In this document: positions 36,958 to 46,464 of the stretch, piece by piece
How positions within the stretch are numbered: the stretch's first letter is position 1
How the letters are laid out: the number at the start of each line of letters is the position of its first letter
From: Neobacillus sp. SuZ13
Lineage (GTDB): Bacteria; Bacillota; Bacilli; Bacillales; Cytobacillaceae
DNA: 64,000 nucleotides
Direction of reading: 5' to 3'
Assembly (NCBI RefSeq): GCF_030123365.1
Contig: NZ_CP126107.1
Location: 419,501 to 483,500, forward strand
Program-made: the position numbers and the translations under genes
Notes under the pieces: model-generated
What the model saw: only the letters and a program-made list of their open reading frames with translations
The model's database searches: none
Told to the model about the DNA's origin: nothing

Positions 36958-37524
36958 ATGTCGGACTTAGAATTAATTGCAGAGATAAAGAGAGGGAGCC
37001 GAGCGAGCCAGGAAATATTGGTGAGGCGGCATTATAAGCTGATTTACAGCTTTCTTTATCGGATGGTAGGCGATAAGGAGCTGGCAAAGGACCTTACCCA
37101 GGAGACCTTTATTAAACTATTAAACAACATTTCAAAATTCAGGCCTTCCTCCGAGTTTCGAAGCTGGATGTTGAAGGTCGCAAGCAACCACGCCAAAGAC
37201 TATTTGAAAAGCAAGTCTTACAAAGATAGCAGGAATACATATGAATGGTATGAAAATGACGGTTCAGGTTCAGAGAAAAGTGTTTCCTCTATTTTTGAAA
37301 AAAATGAAAAACGAAATGAGATCAAAGAGGCACTCGAGGAGCTTCCAGATTTTCAACGAGAGGCGATTTTGTTTAAATACTATCATGATTTGAAGATATC
37401 GGAAATTGCTTCGGTGACAAATACAAGTGTACCGACCGTGAAATCGAGGCTTAATCAGGGCCTAAAGAAGCTTAAAACTTACTTGCAGCGGGGGGATAGG
37501 GATGAACAAAATACAAGTGGATAA
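36958..37524 (+). CDS. ECF-type RNA polymerase sigma factor
   Basis: A 188-residue sigma factor with region 2 (DKELAKDLTQETFIKLL, then the SEFRSWMLKVASNHAKDYL promoter-melting part) and region 4 helix-turn-helix (ISEIASVTNTSVPTVKSRLNQG). An AGTGGAGGTG site precedes ATG 36958. It overlaps the next gene by 23 bases. The next gene has an N-terminal cytoplasmic part and membrane helices, so it is the likely anti-sigma factor; the ABC transporter behind is the likely target or signal source. Confidence 0.9.
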   Translation: MSDLELIAEIKRGSRASQEILVRRHYKLIYSFLYRMVGDKELAKDLTQETFIKLLNNISKFRPSSEFRSWMLKVASNHAKDYLKSKSYKDSRNTYEWYENDGSGSEKSVSSIFEKNEKRNEIKEALEELPDFQREAILFKYYHDLKISEIASVTNTSVPTVKSRLNQGLKKLKTYLQRGDRDEQNTSG

Positions 37525-38278
37525 AGAGGTTAAAGAATATCTAGATTCTTATAAGGTGGATTTTCCCCATGAGGAAGAAATAGAATCATCGATTGGATTG
37601 ATCATGTCACAGGTGCAGCCAATCCAAAGCAGGGCCAATGTATTTCAATCTCGTGCCAAAAATTTAGTTGTAAACTCGATCCAGGAATTTTTTCGTTTTG
37701 GTTATTTATTTTGGGGACTTAACAGCTTGTTTTTACTGCTAGGTATAGTTGGTCTGATCCATTTGAAAACCGATCCGTATGTTACGGCGTTTGCTCTGGC
37801 ACCACTACCTTTTATTGTAGGGATAATAGAAATTCTTAAGAGCAAAGATGAAGGGTTGATCGAGCTTGAAATGACGTTAAAGTATAATGCCCAGCAAATA
37901 TTTATTTCAAGGCTTTTTGTAGTCGGATTGTTTAACTTAATGGTCAACATAGGGATTTCATCGATCTCTATGGCAGTCTTTCCAGAAGTTATTTTTTCAA
38001 AACTCCTCTTGGCTTGGACGATTCCCTATGTTCTTGTGACGGGCCTGGCCTTTTTATTTGCCATGAATATGAAAGGGAATGTGGCGAGCGGCGTGTTGCT
38101 CGCAGTCTGGTTTGCACTCTGTTATGGTTTACTGCAAGTGGAGGAAATCATGGAAATGGTATTCAGCATGGATATCCTGCCGGCTGCAGGTATTCTTTTG
38201 GCCGGGGGCTTACTCTGGACGGTGAATCTAGTGAAAATAAAAAGACTTGAAATCGGGAGAGAATATTATGATGCTTAA
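37502..38278 (+). CDS. Membrane protein, candidate anti-sigma factor
   Basis: A 258-residue protein with a soluble N-terminus (about 1-65) and about six hydrophobic segments from residue 66 onward. It overlaps the sigma gene by 23 bases and the ABC ATPase gene by 11. No zinc-binding anti-sigma motif (HxxxCxxC) is present, so it would be a non-ZAS type. An ABC-associated membrane subunit is the alternative. GGGGGATAGG precedes its ATG within the sigma gene. Confidence 0.6.
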   Translation: MNKIQVDKEVKEYLDSYKVDFPHEEEIESSIGLIMSQVQPIQSRANVFQSRAKNLVVNSIQEFFRFGYLFWGLNSLFLLLGIVGLIHLKTDPYVTAFALAPLPFIVGIIEILKSKDEGLIELEMTLKYNAQQIFISRLFVVGLFNLMVNIGISSISMAVFPEVIFSKLLLAWTIPYVLVTGLAFLFAMNMKGNVASGVLLAVWFALCYGLLQVEEIMEMVFSMDILPAAGILLAGGLLWTVNLVKIKRLEIGREYYDA

Positions 38279-39140
38279 TATCGAAAACGTTTCAAAGGTG
38301 TTCGGGGATAAACGGGCAGTTGATGGAGTAAATGCAGAGCTGACCAATGGTGTTTACGGATTTCTAGGGGCAAATGGCTCAGGGAAAACCACCTTAATGC
38401 GGATTCTTGCGACCGTCTCAAATGCAACTTCAGGAACGATTACTTTTAACGGAGAGGATATTAGAAAAATGGGAGACCGTTACCGTGATATCATCGGTTA
38501 TCTCCCGCAACATTTCGGATATTACAAGCATTTTTCCGTTGAAAAATTTCTGTATTATATTTCCAGTTTAAAAGGCATCGAGAAGACGGAAGCAAAGCGA
38601 AAAGTAGAAGACCTGTTAGAGACCGTAAATCTCACCGATAAGAGAAAAGTTAAGATGGGCAAACTGTCCGGTGGGATGAAGCAGCGTGTTGGTATTGTTC
38701 AAGCCCTCTTGAATAACCCTAAAATACTAATAGTTGACGAGCCAACTGCGGGGCTCGATCCAAAGGAGAGAATCCGGTTTCGGAATCTACTTGCTGAAAT
38801 AGCCATGGAACGGATTGTTCTTCTTTCGACCCATATCGTTTCAGATATAGAATACATCGCTAAGGAAATTCTAATTATGAAGGACGGGCGGCTAATTGAA
38901 AAAGATTCACCGCAAAAGTTAATGAGTCGAATTCAAACTAAGATTTGGTGTGTAGAAGCAAGCGAGGCTGAGATAGCAACTTACCAGGAAGGATTTAAAG
39001 TGGGTAATATCGCAAGGAAAGTCGATGGAATTGAACTGCGGATTATATCAGAGGAAAAACCTGCCGATGATGCTGTAAATGTCCCTGTAAATCTCGAAGA
39101 TCTGTATCTGTATTATTTTGACGAGGGGGTAGGGGCATGA
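38268..39140 (+). CDS. ABC transporter ATP-binding protein
   Basis: A 290-residue ATPase: Walker A GANGSGKTT (about 38-46), Q-loop YLPQHFGYY, signature LSGGMKQR, Walker B ILIVDEPTAGLD and the switch histidine in LLSTHIV. It resembles ABC-2 type exporter or resistance ATPases. I start at ATG 38268 (GGGAGAG 8 bases upstream). Start and stop overlap both neighbours, so the four genes are one operon. Confidence 0.9.
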   Translation: MMLNIENVSKVFGDKRAVDGVNAELTNGVYGFLGANGSGKTTLMRILATVSNATSGTITFNGEDIRKMGDRYRDIIGYLPQHFGYYKHFSVEKFLYYISSLKGIEKTEAKRKVEDLLETVNLTDKRKVKMGKLSGGMKQRVGIVQALLNNPKILIVDEPTAGLDPKERIRFRNLLAEIAMERIVLLSTHIVSDIEYIAKEILIMKDGRLIEKDSPQKLMSRIQTKIWCVEASEAEIATYQEGFKVGNIARKVDGIELRIISEEKPADDAVNVPVNLEDLYLYYFDEGVGA

Positions 39141-40261
39141 GCGTAATTAAATGGGAACTGGTGAAGATATTTAAGCAAAAAAGTCTTTATTTTATTGGAA
39201 TCTTTTTATTTGGCTGGTTTACGATGATTGCCTTCGATGTTGAAAATCCAAAAATATCGCAAGAGGTATATCAAAAGTGGGAAGGGCCAATTACCGCAGA
39301 AAAAATCGCCGAAGCAGAAAAAGTGAACAAGGAATTAACAGAATATTTTTTGGCTGAAAGTGCTCCAGATGAGCGAAGGAGTGCTGAATCAGCAGTGGTA
39401 GAAAATATCGCTTATAGCCAAAACATTAAAGCTCAAATTAAAGAGCGAGCCGCCGGCTTAGATCAGTTAATCAAAGAGGAGAATGAAAAGGGAAATATCG
39501 CCTTGGCTAACAAACTAGAACTCCAAAAAGATATGTACAATCAGGTAGAAATAAATAAAATTTCATATTATAAGGCACCAATGGAAGCGGTAGATTTCGT
39601 TAATGTATTTGGCCTTGTATTAACCGGTGTATTTCTGTTAATTGGCTTAACAGGAATCTATTCAAACGAACATTCATCAGGTGTGGATAACTATATCCTC
39701 AGTACGAAAAATGGCAGAGTAATAACAATGAGAGCAAAGCTGTGGGCTTCATTTATTTTCACAACCATTGTCGTTATCGGGTGGGATGTTTTTAATCTGG
39801 TTGTGAGGACGGTAATTTACGGTACAAAGGGCTGGGACCTTCCCATCCAGTATTCGTTTAAATATTTTACCTCTCCCTATAGCCTGACGTTCATGGAGTA
39901 TCATTTGATTCAAATAGGTATCCATTTGCTTGCGGCACTTGCTTTTGCAGGTGTAATAGTTGTCGTCTCGACATTATCAAAATCGACAGTCATCTCCTTC
40001 TTCATCTCAGGGTTCCTGTTTGGCATTCCACTTCTCGCCAAAAGCATTATGACCATCGACACCATCTGGATTTCAAAAATATTTAGGTTCACACTGACAA
40101 ATATAATGAAAGTGGAAGACTTGTACATGAATTTTATATCCCTGAATTTTTGGGGATATCCGGTGCTTGTTCCCTATGTCGGTATTGTGGTGACAGTGGT
40201 CATACTTACACTTTCCATATTCATCACTAGATGGCAGATCATAAAAAAGCAAATTGTCTGA
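39137..40261 (+). CDS. ABC-2 type transporter permease
   Basis: A 374-residue permease with one N-terminal TM helix (about 15-35), a large external loop of about 120 residues rich in Glu, Lys and Ala (about 40-155), and five further helices from residue 155. The layout is that of ABC-2 exporters that move peptides or antibiotics. It shares 4 bases with the ATPase gene. Substrate unknown; an envelope-stress role is inferred from the linked ECF sigma factor. Confidence 0.85.
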   Translation: MSVIKWELVKIFKQKSLYFIGIFLFGWFTMIAFDVENPKISQEVYQKWEGPITAEKIAEAEKVNKELTEYFLAESAPDERRSAESAVVENIAYSQNIKAQIKERAAGLDQLIKEENEKGNIALANKLELQKDMYNQVEINKISYYKAPMEAVDFVNVFGLVLTGVFLLIGLTGIYSNEHSSGVDNYILSTKNGRVITMRAKLWASFIFTTIVVIGWDVFNLVVRTVIYGTKGWDLPIQYSFKYFTSPYSLTFMEYHLIQIGIHLLAALAFAGVIVVVSTLSKSTVISFFISGFLFGIPLLAKSIMTIDTIWISKIFRFTLTNIMKVEDLYMNFISLNFWGYPVLVPYVGIVVTVVILTLSIFITRWQIIKKQIV

Positions 40262-40408
40262 AAAAATTAATTGAATATTTTTACAAATAGGTTTAGTATT
40301 AAAAGTGGATATAGGGATTTATGCTCTAGTCTACTTGTGAATTTAGAAAAAAAGTCAGTGACTCTTTTTATAGGCAATGAATCTCTAGACATGTTGATGC
40401 TAGAATTT

Positions 40409-40454
40409 AAGCCAAAATAAGCCGTAGAAACTCTACGCTTATTTTGGCTTTTTT
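40409..40454 (+). terminator. Terminator of the ECF-ABC operon
   Basis: A long stem: AAGCCAAAATAAGC and GTAGA pair with TCTAC and GCTTATTTTGGCTT (one bulged C), followed by TTTTTT. The 150 bases before it, from 40262, hold nothing else I can call. Confidence 0.9.
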
Positions 40455-40489
40455 ATTTATTATTAAAAACTAAAGACAGGTGGGGGAAA

Positions 40490-41575
40490 ATGGAGAGGGA
40501 TGAGATAAAACGTCTAAACTTTCTGCTTCAAATATATATCGATGTCAATGTGGATAAGGATTTCTCTGTTTTATCAAAAAGTGCAGACCCATTCTTTATC
40601 CTGAATATGGATGGGCAATTGGTTTATGTAAATGATGTTTGCGAAACACTCTTAGGTTTTTCCATACCTGAATTATTACAGATGAGGTTGAGTCGAATAT
40701 TCCTCTCCACAAGTTTGAATGAATCACAAACGTTCTTCTTTGAAAAGGGCCGTGAAAAACTAACAAATTTTGATGCAAAGATTAGTATGAGACCCGAATC
40801 ATTAATGGATGTAAACGTAACTGCATTCCCAATCCTATTTAATAAGGATGTGGTAGGGTCATATGTAGTTTTAAAAGATATCACTCAAATTAAAAAAGAA
40901 AGACAATTACTATCGGAAAAACAAGCGGTGGCAGGTCAATTAGCGGCGGGAATTGCCCATGAGATTCGAAATCCGATCACAGCGATAAAAGGATTTTTAC
41001 ATTTAATGGCTAGGGATTATCATGGGGAGCCCATGTATTATGATATTGTAGAGTCAGAGGTTGCACGTATTGAAGTAATTCTCAAGGAACTAATGGTACT
41101 GGCAACACCAATCAAAAAAAAGTATGAAAAATTGACGATTAGTTCCTTATTAGATCAAGTTCTAGCATTAATGGAGTCCCAAATGTTATTAAATAATATT
41201 CAGGTTGATAAAAAGTTCAGTTTTCTGGAAGAATCCATTTTAGGGGATGGAAATCAATTAAAACAAGTATTTATCAATTATATAAAAAATGCAATTGAGG
41301 CCATGCCAAATGGCGGCAGTATCTTAATTGAAGGGTCCATTACTGAGGAAAAACATGCTCAGATTCGAATCATCGACCAAGGATGCGGCATCCCTCCCGA
41401 TATGATTAACCGAATAAATGAACCGTTTTATACGACAAAAGAATATGGGACCGGGCTCGGAATGCCGGTAAGTTATCAAATTATTGAAGAGCATAAGGGA
41501 AAAATTGATATTACCAGCAGCAATAAGGGAACTTGTATCGAAGTAAGTTTACCAACCTTCTATAAAATTAAATGA
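40490..41575 (+). CDS. Orphan PAS-domain histidine kinase, sporulation-kinase type
   Basis: A 361-residue soluble kinase: PAS (about 27-135), HisKA with His157 (GIAHEIRNPITAIKGF), and HATPase with N box QVFINYIKNAIEAMPNGG and G boxes DQGCGIP and GTGLGM. This arrangement and the HEIRNPITA box match KinA/KinE/KinB-type kinases that feed the Spo0 phosphorelay. No response regulator lies next to it. The ribosome site is AGGTGGGGG. Signal unknown. Confidence 0.88.
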   Translation: MERDEIKRLNFLLQIYIDVNVDKDFSVLSKSADPFFILNMDGQLVYVNDVCETLLGFSIPELLQMRLSRIFLSTSLNESQTFFFEKGREKLTNFDAKISMRPESLMDVNVTAFPILFNKDVVGSYVVLKDITQIKKERQLLSEKQAVAGQLAAGIAHEIRNPITAIKGFLHLMARDYHGEPMYYDIVESEVARIEVILKELMVLATPIKKKYEKLTISSLLDQVLALMESQMLLNNIQVDKKFSFLEESILGDGNQLKQVFINYIKNAIEAMPNGGSILIEGSITEEKHAQIRIIDQGCGIPPDMINRINEPFYTTKEYGTGLGMPVSYQIIEEHKGKIDITSSNKGTCIEVSLPTFYKIK

Positions 41576-41724
41576 TTGCTAGTAAGGTAAATATCGTGTT
41601 AAAATGTTAAGGTCTAATGTCTTGCAGTCATTAGTTATGGCATTTATTATATATCCAGCAAAAATATATCCTAATCAATTGTATGGTAAATGGAAGAAAC
41701 TATAAAAATAGTCGTCTTAGCCGT

Positions 41725-41759
41725 GGCCTAACTTCTTTTTCTAGAAGTTAGGTCTTTTT
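41725..41759 (+). terminator. Terminator after the orphan kinase
   Basis: CCTAACTTCT pairs with AGAAGTTAGG around TTTTCT, followed by TCTTTTT. Confidence 0.8.
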
Positions 41760-41781
41760 ATTTTCCTGAAAGGAGAAGTTA

Positions 41782-42468
41782 ATGAGTAAATCTACACAAG
41801 AGAATTTGCTATATCTTAGCAGTACGTTTAGTAAGCTCCTCAAGCGCAGATTTGGTAAGGGTCCAGAAACCTGTACGATGATGTCAAAAGGAAACCGATT
41901 ATATATATACATTCGAAACTTTATTACGCCAGCAGAGGAAGTTTTGTTGAAAAATAATCAGTTGATTTTAGTCCATAATTTTCGTTCAGCCGTAATCAAT
42001 GCAGTCATCAATGAGTTTAAACCGGAAGTTTCGAAGGTATTCGGAGGAAAAATTGATCACTTTTTCCATGATTGGAATTATGATTCGAATACTGGAATTA
42101 TTCTGTTAGAAAATGTTCCATCTACTGATGAAGTAAAAATGGAAGAAGATTTTGAGAAAACTCTTTTTAACTTGATTGATTTTGTAGGGACCCGTTATCA
42201 TAAACGACCGGTTGGTTTAAAGGTAGTAAAGTTTACACAAAATATTTGTGCGATTGAAGCAAGAGAAGTCCTCTTACAATTAGAAAGTTTAGCGTATGAA
42301 CAAGGAAATCTCGATCTGCTTCTTCATCAAGCAAGGGAAATCAAAAGCGGTTATTTGAAAAATAAGAGTCTATTTGAAGATTTATTTAATCGCGTCATCG
42401 AAGATATATTTATTGTCTGGGATTATGAAAAGAACCGCAACTATCTCATTTTTGTTTTTTTTAAGTAA
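41782..42468 (+). CDS. Two-domain MpsC-family (DUF2294) protein, first paralogue
   Basis: A 228-residue soluble protein with two similar halves. The first (about 5-112) has the family pattern: KLLKRRFGKGPETC, ITPAEEVLLKN, AVINAVINEF and HDWNYDSNTGI. The second (about 118-228) is more divergent and ends DLFNRVIEDIFIVWDYEKNR. DUF2294 was renamed MpsC after the staphylococcal cation/bicarbonate system MpsABC. No MpsA or MpsB-like gene lies near. AAAGGAGAAG precedes ATG 41782. Its paralogue follows after a terminator, so each has its own unit. Confidence 0.82.
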   Translation: MSKSTQENLLYLSSTFSKLLKRRFGKGPETCTMMSKGNRLYIYIRNFITPAEEVLLKNNQLILVHNFRSAVINAVINEFKPEVSKVFGGKIDHFFHDWNYDSNTGIILLENVPSTDEVKMEEDFEKTLFNLIDFVGTRYHKRPVGLKVVKFTQNICAIEAREVLLQLESLAYEQGNLDLLLHQAREIKSGYLKNKSLFEDLFNRVIEDIFIVWDYEKNRNYLIFVFFK

Positions 42469-42481
42469 TATCAATGAATCG

Positions 42482-42528
42482 AAAACATGTGGCAACAGGA
42501 TTTTCCTGCTTATCACATGTTTTTTTTT
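42482..42528 (+). terminator. Terminator between the two MpsC-family genes
   Basis: AAAACATGTG pairs with CACATGTTTT, with inner CAGG/CCTG, followed by a T run. Confidence 0.85.
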
Positions 42529-42596
42529 TAACAAGCTGGTCTTTGGTACATAATAAAATGATGGAATATTTGTACCTAATTAAGGAGTAGAAAAGG

Positions 42597-43277
42597 ATGA
42601 TTAATCAAAACAAGGAAGAATTTATTAGTAGTTATGTTAGTAAGTTGTTAAGAAAAAATTTTGGAAAAGGGCCGCATACATGTCGGACCACCCTGTCCAA
42701 AAATCATCTCGTCACGTATATTCGCGGGTTTTTAACCCCAATGGAAGAGATCTTGTTACAGCAAGGACAGAATAGGTATGTTGACGATGTAAGAGCTGCT
42801 ATTATTAACCATGTTTTGAATGAAATAACCGGGGTAGTAAAAGTGACTCTGGAAGTCGATGTAGAAGAATACTATCATGATTGGAACTTCCCAAATAATT
42901 CGGGCATTCTTATTTTTGTCTTAGAGGAGACAATAGGTCAGGTTAGTCAAGCAGATATAGATATGCAAAGGTTAGAATCGGAGGTTGGACGGCTCAGCTA
43001 CTTGGTTGAAAAAGTACCTGATCATATCCATATCTATCCCATTTCACCATCCGTTTATTTAGTTGAAAGAAGCGGTATTCTTGTACCTATTGAAAAGGCA
43101 TTAATTGAAAAAGGGTTTGAACAAGAACTTAGATTCACAAAGGATGAGTTGGAAAAAAAATATTTCCACCGGGAAGGCAGATTTGAGGATATTTTTAAAA
43201 AATCAATAAGAGATATTTTTATTGATTGGAATTTTAAAGAAGATAAATCATTGATGGCCTTTATGCTTGGTTCATAA
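42597..43277 (+). CDS. Two-domain MpsC-family (DUF2294) protein, second paralogue
   Basis: A 226-residue protein that matches the preceding gene end to end: KLLRKNFGKGPHTC, LTPMEEILLQQG, AAIINHVLNE and YYHDWNFPNNSGI in the first domain, FEDIFKKSIRDIFIDWNF in the second. AAGGAGTAG lies 10 bases before ATG 42597. Divergence is substantial, so the duplication is old. Function unknown here; the name-giving family member works with a membrane cation/bicarbonate transporter, but genomic context gives no transporter. Confidence 0.82.
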   Translation: MINQNKEEFISSYVSKLLRKNFGKGPHTCRTTLSKNHLVTYIRGFLTPMEEILLQQGQNRYVDDVRAAIINHVLNEITGVVKVTLEVDVEEYYHDWNFPNNSGILIFVLEETIGQVSQADIDMQRLESEVGRLSYLVEKVPDHIHIYPISPSVYLVERSGILVPIEKALIEKGFEQELRFTKDELEKKYFHREGRFEDIFKKSIRDIFIDWNFKEDKSLMAFMLGS

Positions 43278-43301
43278 GCTTAGGGTTTATATGTATAAAA
43301 T

Positions 43302-43326
43302 AAGCTCTTCCAAGACGGAAGAGCTT
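43302..43326. terminator. Bidirectional terminator, MpsC paralogue and tcyC
   Basis: AAGCTCTTCC and GGAAGAGCTT form perfect 10-bp arms around AAGAC between convergent genes, with A/T-rich flanks on both sides. Confidence 0.85.
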
Positions 43327-43350
43327 GTTTTGAATGGATCAGTTTTTCTG

Positions 43351-44100
43351 CTAGGATCTTGCAGCCACCTTATTCAAAAACTGTAAAGTCCGTTGATTTT
43401 CTGTGTTCTCAAATACCTCTTCGGGGGTACCCTTTTCTACGATAACTCCTTGGTCCATAAAGATGACTTGGTCGGCAACATCTTTGGCAAAGTTCATTTC
43501 ATGGGTTACAATGACCATTGTCATATTCTCCTTTGATAAATCCTTCATGACCTTTAAAACTTCGCCAACTAACTCAGGATCTAGAGCAGAAGTAGGTTCA
43601 TCAAAAAGCAGTACTTTAGGATCCATGGCCATAGCTCGGGCGATTCCCACACGTTGTTGTTGTCCCCCAGATAGTTGATGAGGATACATCTCGGCTCGTT
43701 CTCTCAAACCAACTTTATCCAGAAGGGTTCTTGCTTTCGTCTCTGCTTCTGACTTTGACCTTTTAAGAACAGTGGTCTGTCCTTCCATTACATTTTCAAT
43801 TGCTGTCAAATGTGGAAATAGGTTGTAATTTTGAAAGACCATGCCTGTATTTTTACGAAAAGAAACAAGTTCTTTTGCCTTCATCTTATGGTTTTGGTCA
43901 AAATTTATTGATTGTTCCGCAAGCTTAATCGAACCTTGATTAGGCATTTCCAACAGGTTAAGACAACGTAGTAAGGTTGTTTTTCCAGAACCGGAAGGAC
44001 CGATAATCACGGCTGTCTTTCCTGTTGGGATGGTCAGGTCAATTCCTTTTAATACCTCAAGCTGCCCAAAACTTTTATGCAAATTGTCTATGTGAATCAT
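43351..44100 (-). CDS. tcyC: Amino-acid (probably cystine) ABC transporter ATP-binding protein
   Basis: A 249-residue polar amino-acid ATPase: Walker [10 protein letters not shown], signature [16 protein letters not shown], Walker [15 protein letters not shown] and His in VTHEMNFA. I start at ATG 44100, 7 bases after GGAGGTGA; the open frame extends upstream into the permease gene. It is the last gene of a binding protein-permease-ATPase operon that resembles B. subtilis tcyABC in order and sequence. Substrate specificity is inferred from the binding protein. Confidence 0.85.
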   Translation of the reverse strand: MIHIDNLHKSFGQLEVLKGIDLTIPTGKTAVIIGPSGSGKTTLLRCLNLLEMPNQGSIKLAEQSINFDQNHKMKAKELVSFRKNTGMVFQNYNLFPHLTAIENVMEGQTTVLKRSKSEAETKARTLLDKVGLRERAEMYPHQLSGGQQQRVGIARAMAMDPKVLLFDEPTSALDPELVGEVLKVMKDLSKENMTMVIVTHEMNFAKDVADQVIFMDQGVIVEKGTPEEVFENTENQRTLQFLNKVAARS

Positions 44101-44113
44101 TGGATCACCTCCA

Positions 44114-44800
44114 TTATTTAGCGACACTTCGCTCAAATCGAATCTCCATTTTTGTCTGGAAATAAGAAAGAACGGTACTGAAGATTAAATAGATAAAGGC
44201 GACTTCAATATAAATCCAAAGAGGTTCATAGGTAGCAGCCGCGATTTGTTGACCTTTTTGGAATAGTTCCGTAACCGTAATGGTTGCTGCTAAGGAGGTG
44301 TCTTTTACTAAACTAATAAAAGAGTTTCCGAGCGGCGGCAATGATACACGAATGGCTTGAGGAATAATAATTCGTCTCATCGCCTGAGATTTGGTCATTC
44401 CAATTGAAAAAGCTGCTTCCCATTGCCCCTTTGGAATCGAAAGAATCGCTGCCCGAATAATTTCCGAACTGTAAGCACCTTTATTTAACGTAAAAGCAAT
44501 GACAGCAGCCGGAAATGGATCAAGTGTTATTCCCATACTAGGTAATCCGTAAAATAGAATAAAGATTTGAACAAGTAAGGGAGTGCCGCGAAAGATCCAA
44601 ACATAAAATTTGGCGACAGCATTTAAGACTTTCATATTGGATAGCCGTGCAAGTGCAATAAAGAAGGCTAAAATTAGCCCTAGAATAAAGGTGATAATTG
44701 TTAATGGGATCGTAAACTGAATTCCCGCTTTTAAAATAGGAAAAAAGGAATCACTAAGGATTCCTATAATTCGATCTATTCGTTCTTGGTCTGCAAACAT
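44114..44800 (-). CDS. tcyB: Amino-acid (probably cystine) ABC transporter permease
   Basis: A 228-residue HisM/GlnP-type permease with about five TM helices and the EAA loop ([22 protein letters not shown]) that contacts the ATPase. It starts 14 bases after the binding-protein gene and ends 13 bases before the ATPase start. Confidence 0.86.
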   Translation of the reverse strand: MFADQERIDRIIGILSDSFFPILKAGIQFTIPLTIITFILGLILAFFIALARLSNMKVLNAVAKFYVWIFRGTPLLVQIFILFYGLPSMGITLDPFPAAVIAFTLNKGAYSSEIIRAAILSIPKGQWEAAFSIGMTKSQAMRRIIIPQAIRVSLPPLGNSFISLVKDTSLAATITVTELFQKGQQIAAATYEPLWIYIEVAFIYLIFSTVLSYFQTKMEIRFERSVAK

Positions 44801-44814
44801 ATCGTTCCATTCCT

Positions 44815-45615
44815 TTACTTAGATACGTCCTCATTAAACCATTTTTTAGAGATTGCTAGGTACGTACCATCTTTTTTCATATCTGCAAGAGCGCCATTTA
44901 CCGCATCTACAAGTTCTTTATTTCCTTTACGGAAAAGAAAAGCATTGCTTGTTGCGTCTGCTTCTTCATAAACTTTTTTAATAGGAAGATCTGGACGCTG
45001 TTTCTTTAAGTCTAGGTATGAAAGGCTATCGTTAATTGTTGCATCAATACGTTTTGAAGTGATTAGGTCGATGGATTGATTAAATCCTTCAACAACTGTA
45101 TTGGTTGCCCCATGTGCTTCAGCGATTTTGCGGTAGTTACTGTCTAAGGATTGTCCAACTTTTTTACCCTTTAAGTCATCAAGTGTTTTAATATCGTTAT
45201 TGTTCTCATGAACAACAAGAACAGCTTTTGAGACAATATACGGTTCTGACATATCGTATTTCTCTAAACGGTCAGGACGAACAGCCACTTCATTTGCAAC
45301 CATGTCATAACGCTTAGCATCAAGACCGGCGATCATGCCATCCCATTTTGTTTCAACGAAAACGGGTTTAATATCTAATCTTTTAAATACTTCTTCAGCA
45401 ATTTCTATATCAAAGCCTGTAAGCTTTTGAGAGTCATCATGATAAGTAAAAGGAGCATAGGTACCTTCTGTCCCGATTGTAATTTCACCTTTTGCCTTAA
45501 TCTGCTCATAAAGATTTTTACTCTTAGCAGAACTTACCTTTTCCTCTTTACTGCTACAAGCGCCTAAAGCTACGGTAAGAAGGAGGGCTAAAAAAATTAG
45601 TGCAAATTTCTTCAT
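44815..45615 (-). CDS. tcyA: Cystine-type substrate-binding lipoprotein
   Basis: A 266-residue family 3 binding protein. The lipobox ALGAC lies in the first 21 residues after the start I choose at ATG 45615 (AGGAG 11 bases upstream); the frame extends 22 codons further up without a ribosome site. GTEGTYAPFTYHDDSQKLTG, FDIEIAEEVFKRL and ISKKWFNEDVSK closely resemble B. subtilis TcyA as I recall it, which binds L-cystine. I see no S-box or T-box upstream, only a sigma-A promoter. Confidence 0.87.
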   Translation of the reverse strand: MKKFALIFLALLLTVALGACSSKEEKVSSAKSKNLYEQIKAKGEITIGTEGTYAPFTYHDDSQKLTGFDIEIAEEVFKRLDIKPVFVETKWDGMIAGLDAKRYDMVANEVAVRPDRLEKYDMSEPYIVSKAVLVVHENNNDIKTLDDLKGKKVGQSLDSNYRKIAEAHGATNTVVEGFNQSIDLITSKRIDATINDSLSYLDLKKQRPDLPIKKVYEEADATSNAFLFRKGNKELVDAVNGALADMKKDGTYLAISKKWFNEDVSK

Positions 45616-45667
45616 GTTTCTTACATCTCCTAGTATTTTTATAGGTTTTATATAAAATAACTTTAAT

Positions 45668-45696
45668 AGAATAATATACATCTAAATAAATGTCAA
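45668..45696 (-). promoter_or_regulatory. Sigma-A promoter of the tcyABC-like operon
   Basis: Read on the minus strand: perfect TTGACA (45696-45691), 17-base spacer, TATTCT (45673-45668). Confidence 0.75.
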
Positions 45697-45722
45697 TCTA
45701 AACGGGGAAACATGGCCTAAAG

Positions 45723-45764
45723 AAAGAGTCCCAATTCTATTTTTATTAGGATTGGGACTCTTTC
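45723..45764. terminator. Terminator between the SET gene and the cystine operon
   Basis: AAAGAGTCCCAAT and ATTGGGACTCTTT form perfect 13-bp arms. It ends the SET-domain gene on the minus strand. Confidence 0.85.
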
Positions 45765-45785
45765 TTACTATCCGAAAAATGTGTT

Positions 45786-46154
45786 TTATTTTTCCTCAAA
45801 CCATAGTCGCGTTTTGTCGTCAGGGTCACCATTGTAATTGATGCGAATTTCCGCTCCAGCTTCTATGTCGGTATAGGCATAAAAGTTAATGGTTCTTTTT
45901 TTTAGTTTCCTTTTAAAGATAGCGTTCGGTTGGCTGGAATGGTTAAATAGCGAACCCATACCTAGTGCTAATGCACATTCATCAAAATCTTTTCCCCACC
46001 AGAAGACATAGTCAATTAAGGTAGTTTTCTCCAAATACTTAAACTCTTCTTTCGGGAAGATGATAACGGGTGACACCTCTAATAGCTCATCCTTCTTGAT
46101 ATCACGTGTAGCAAAAATCCCTCGCCCATGTTGAGATTGCTTTAGCTCCAACAT
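45786..46154 (-). CDS. SET-domain protein (putative lysine methyltransferase)
   Basis: A 122-residue SET domain. It shows the opening HGRGIFATRDIKKDELL, the NHSSQPN motif of the SAM/pseudoknot site and the late INYNGD tyrosine. Pre-SET and post-SET parts are absent, as in the short bacterial group. I choose ATG 46154, with GGAGG 11 bases upstream; ATG 46187 has none. Family members methylate protein lysines; bacterial targets are mostly unknown. Confidence 0.85.
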   Translation of the reverse strand: MLELKQSQHGRGIFATRDIKKDELLEVSPVIIFPKEEFKYLEKTTLIDYVFWWGKDFDECALALGMGSLFNHSSQPNAIFKRKLKKRTINFYAYTDIEAGAEIRINYNGDPDDKTRLWFEEK

Positions 46155-46464
46155 AACTCTGTATACCTCCAGTTTCCCTTCTAACATTTTTTGTTTTTTT
46201 ATTAATGTATGAAAAAGGTATATGTTTGGTATAGGTTATTTGGGGCGGAGCAGATTGAAATTGAAAAAATCAAGTTAGCTCTTACCTGTTATTAAAATAA
46301 ACCGATAGTGCATTTGTAATATCATCTTGGTCATTTGTTTGGATCTGATAAGTCACTAAGCCCCTGATTTTGTTTTAGAAGAATAAGGAAGGAGATTTAT
46401 AAATACAACGAATTTAATTACAGTTGCTGACTTATTTATTGGGGATGATTACTTGGATAAATAG

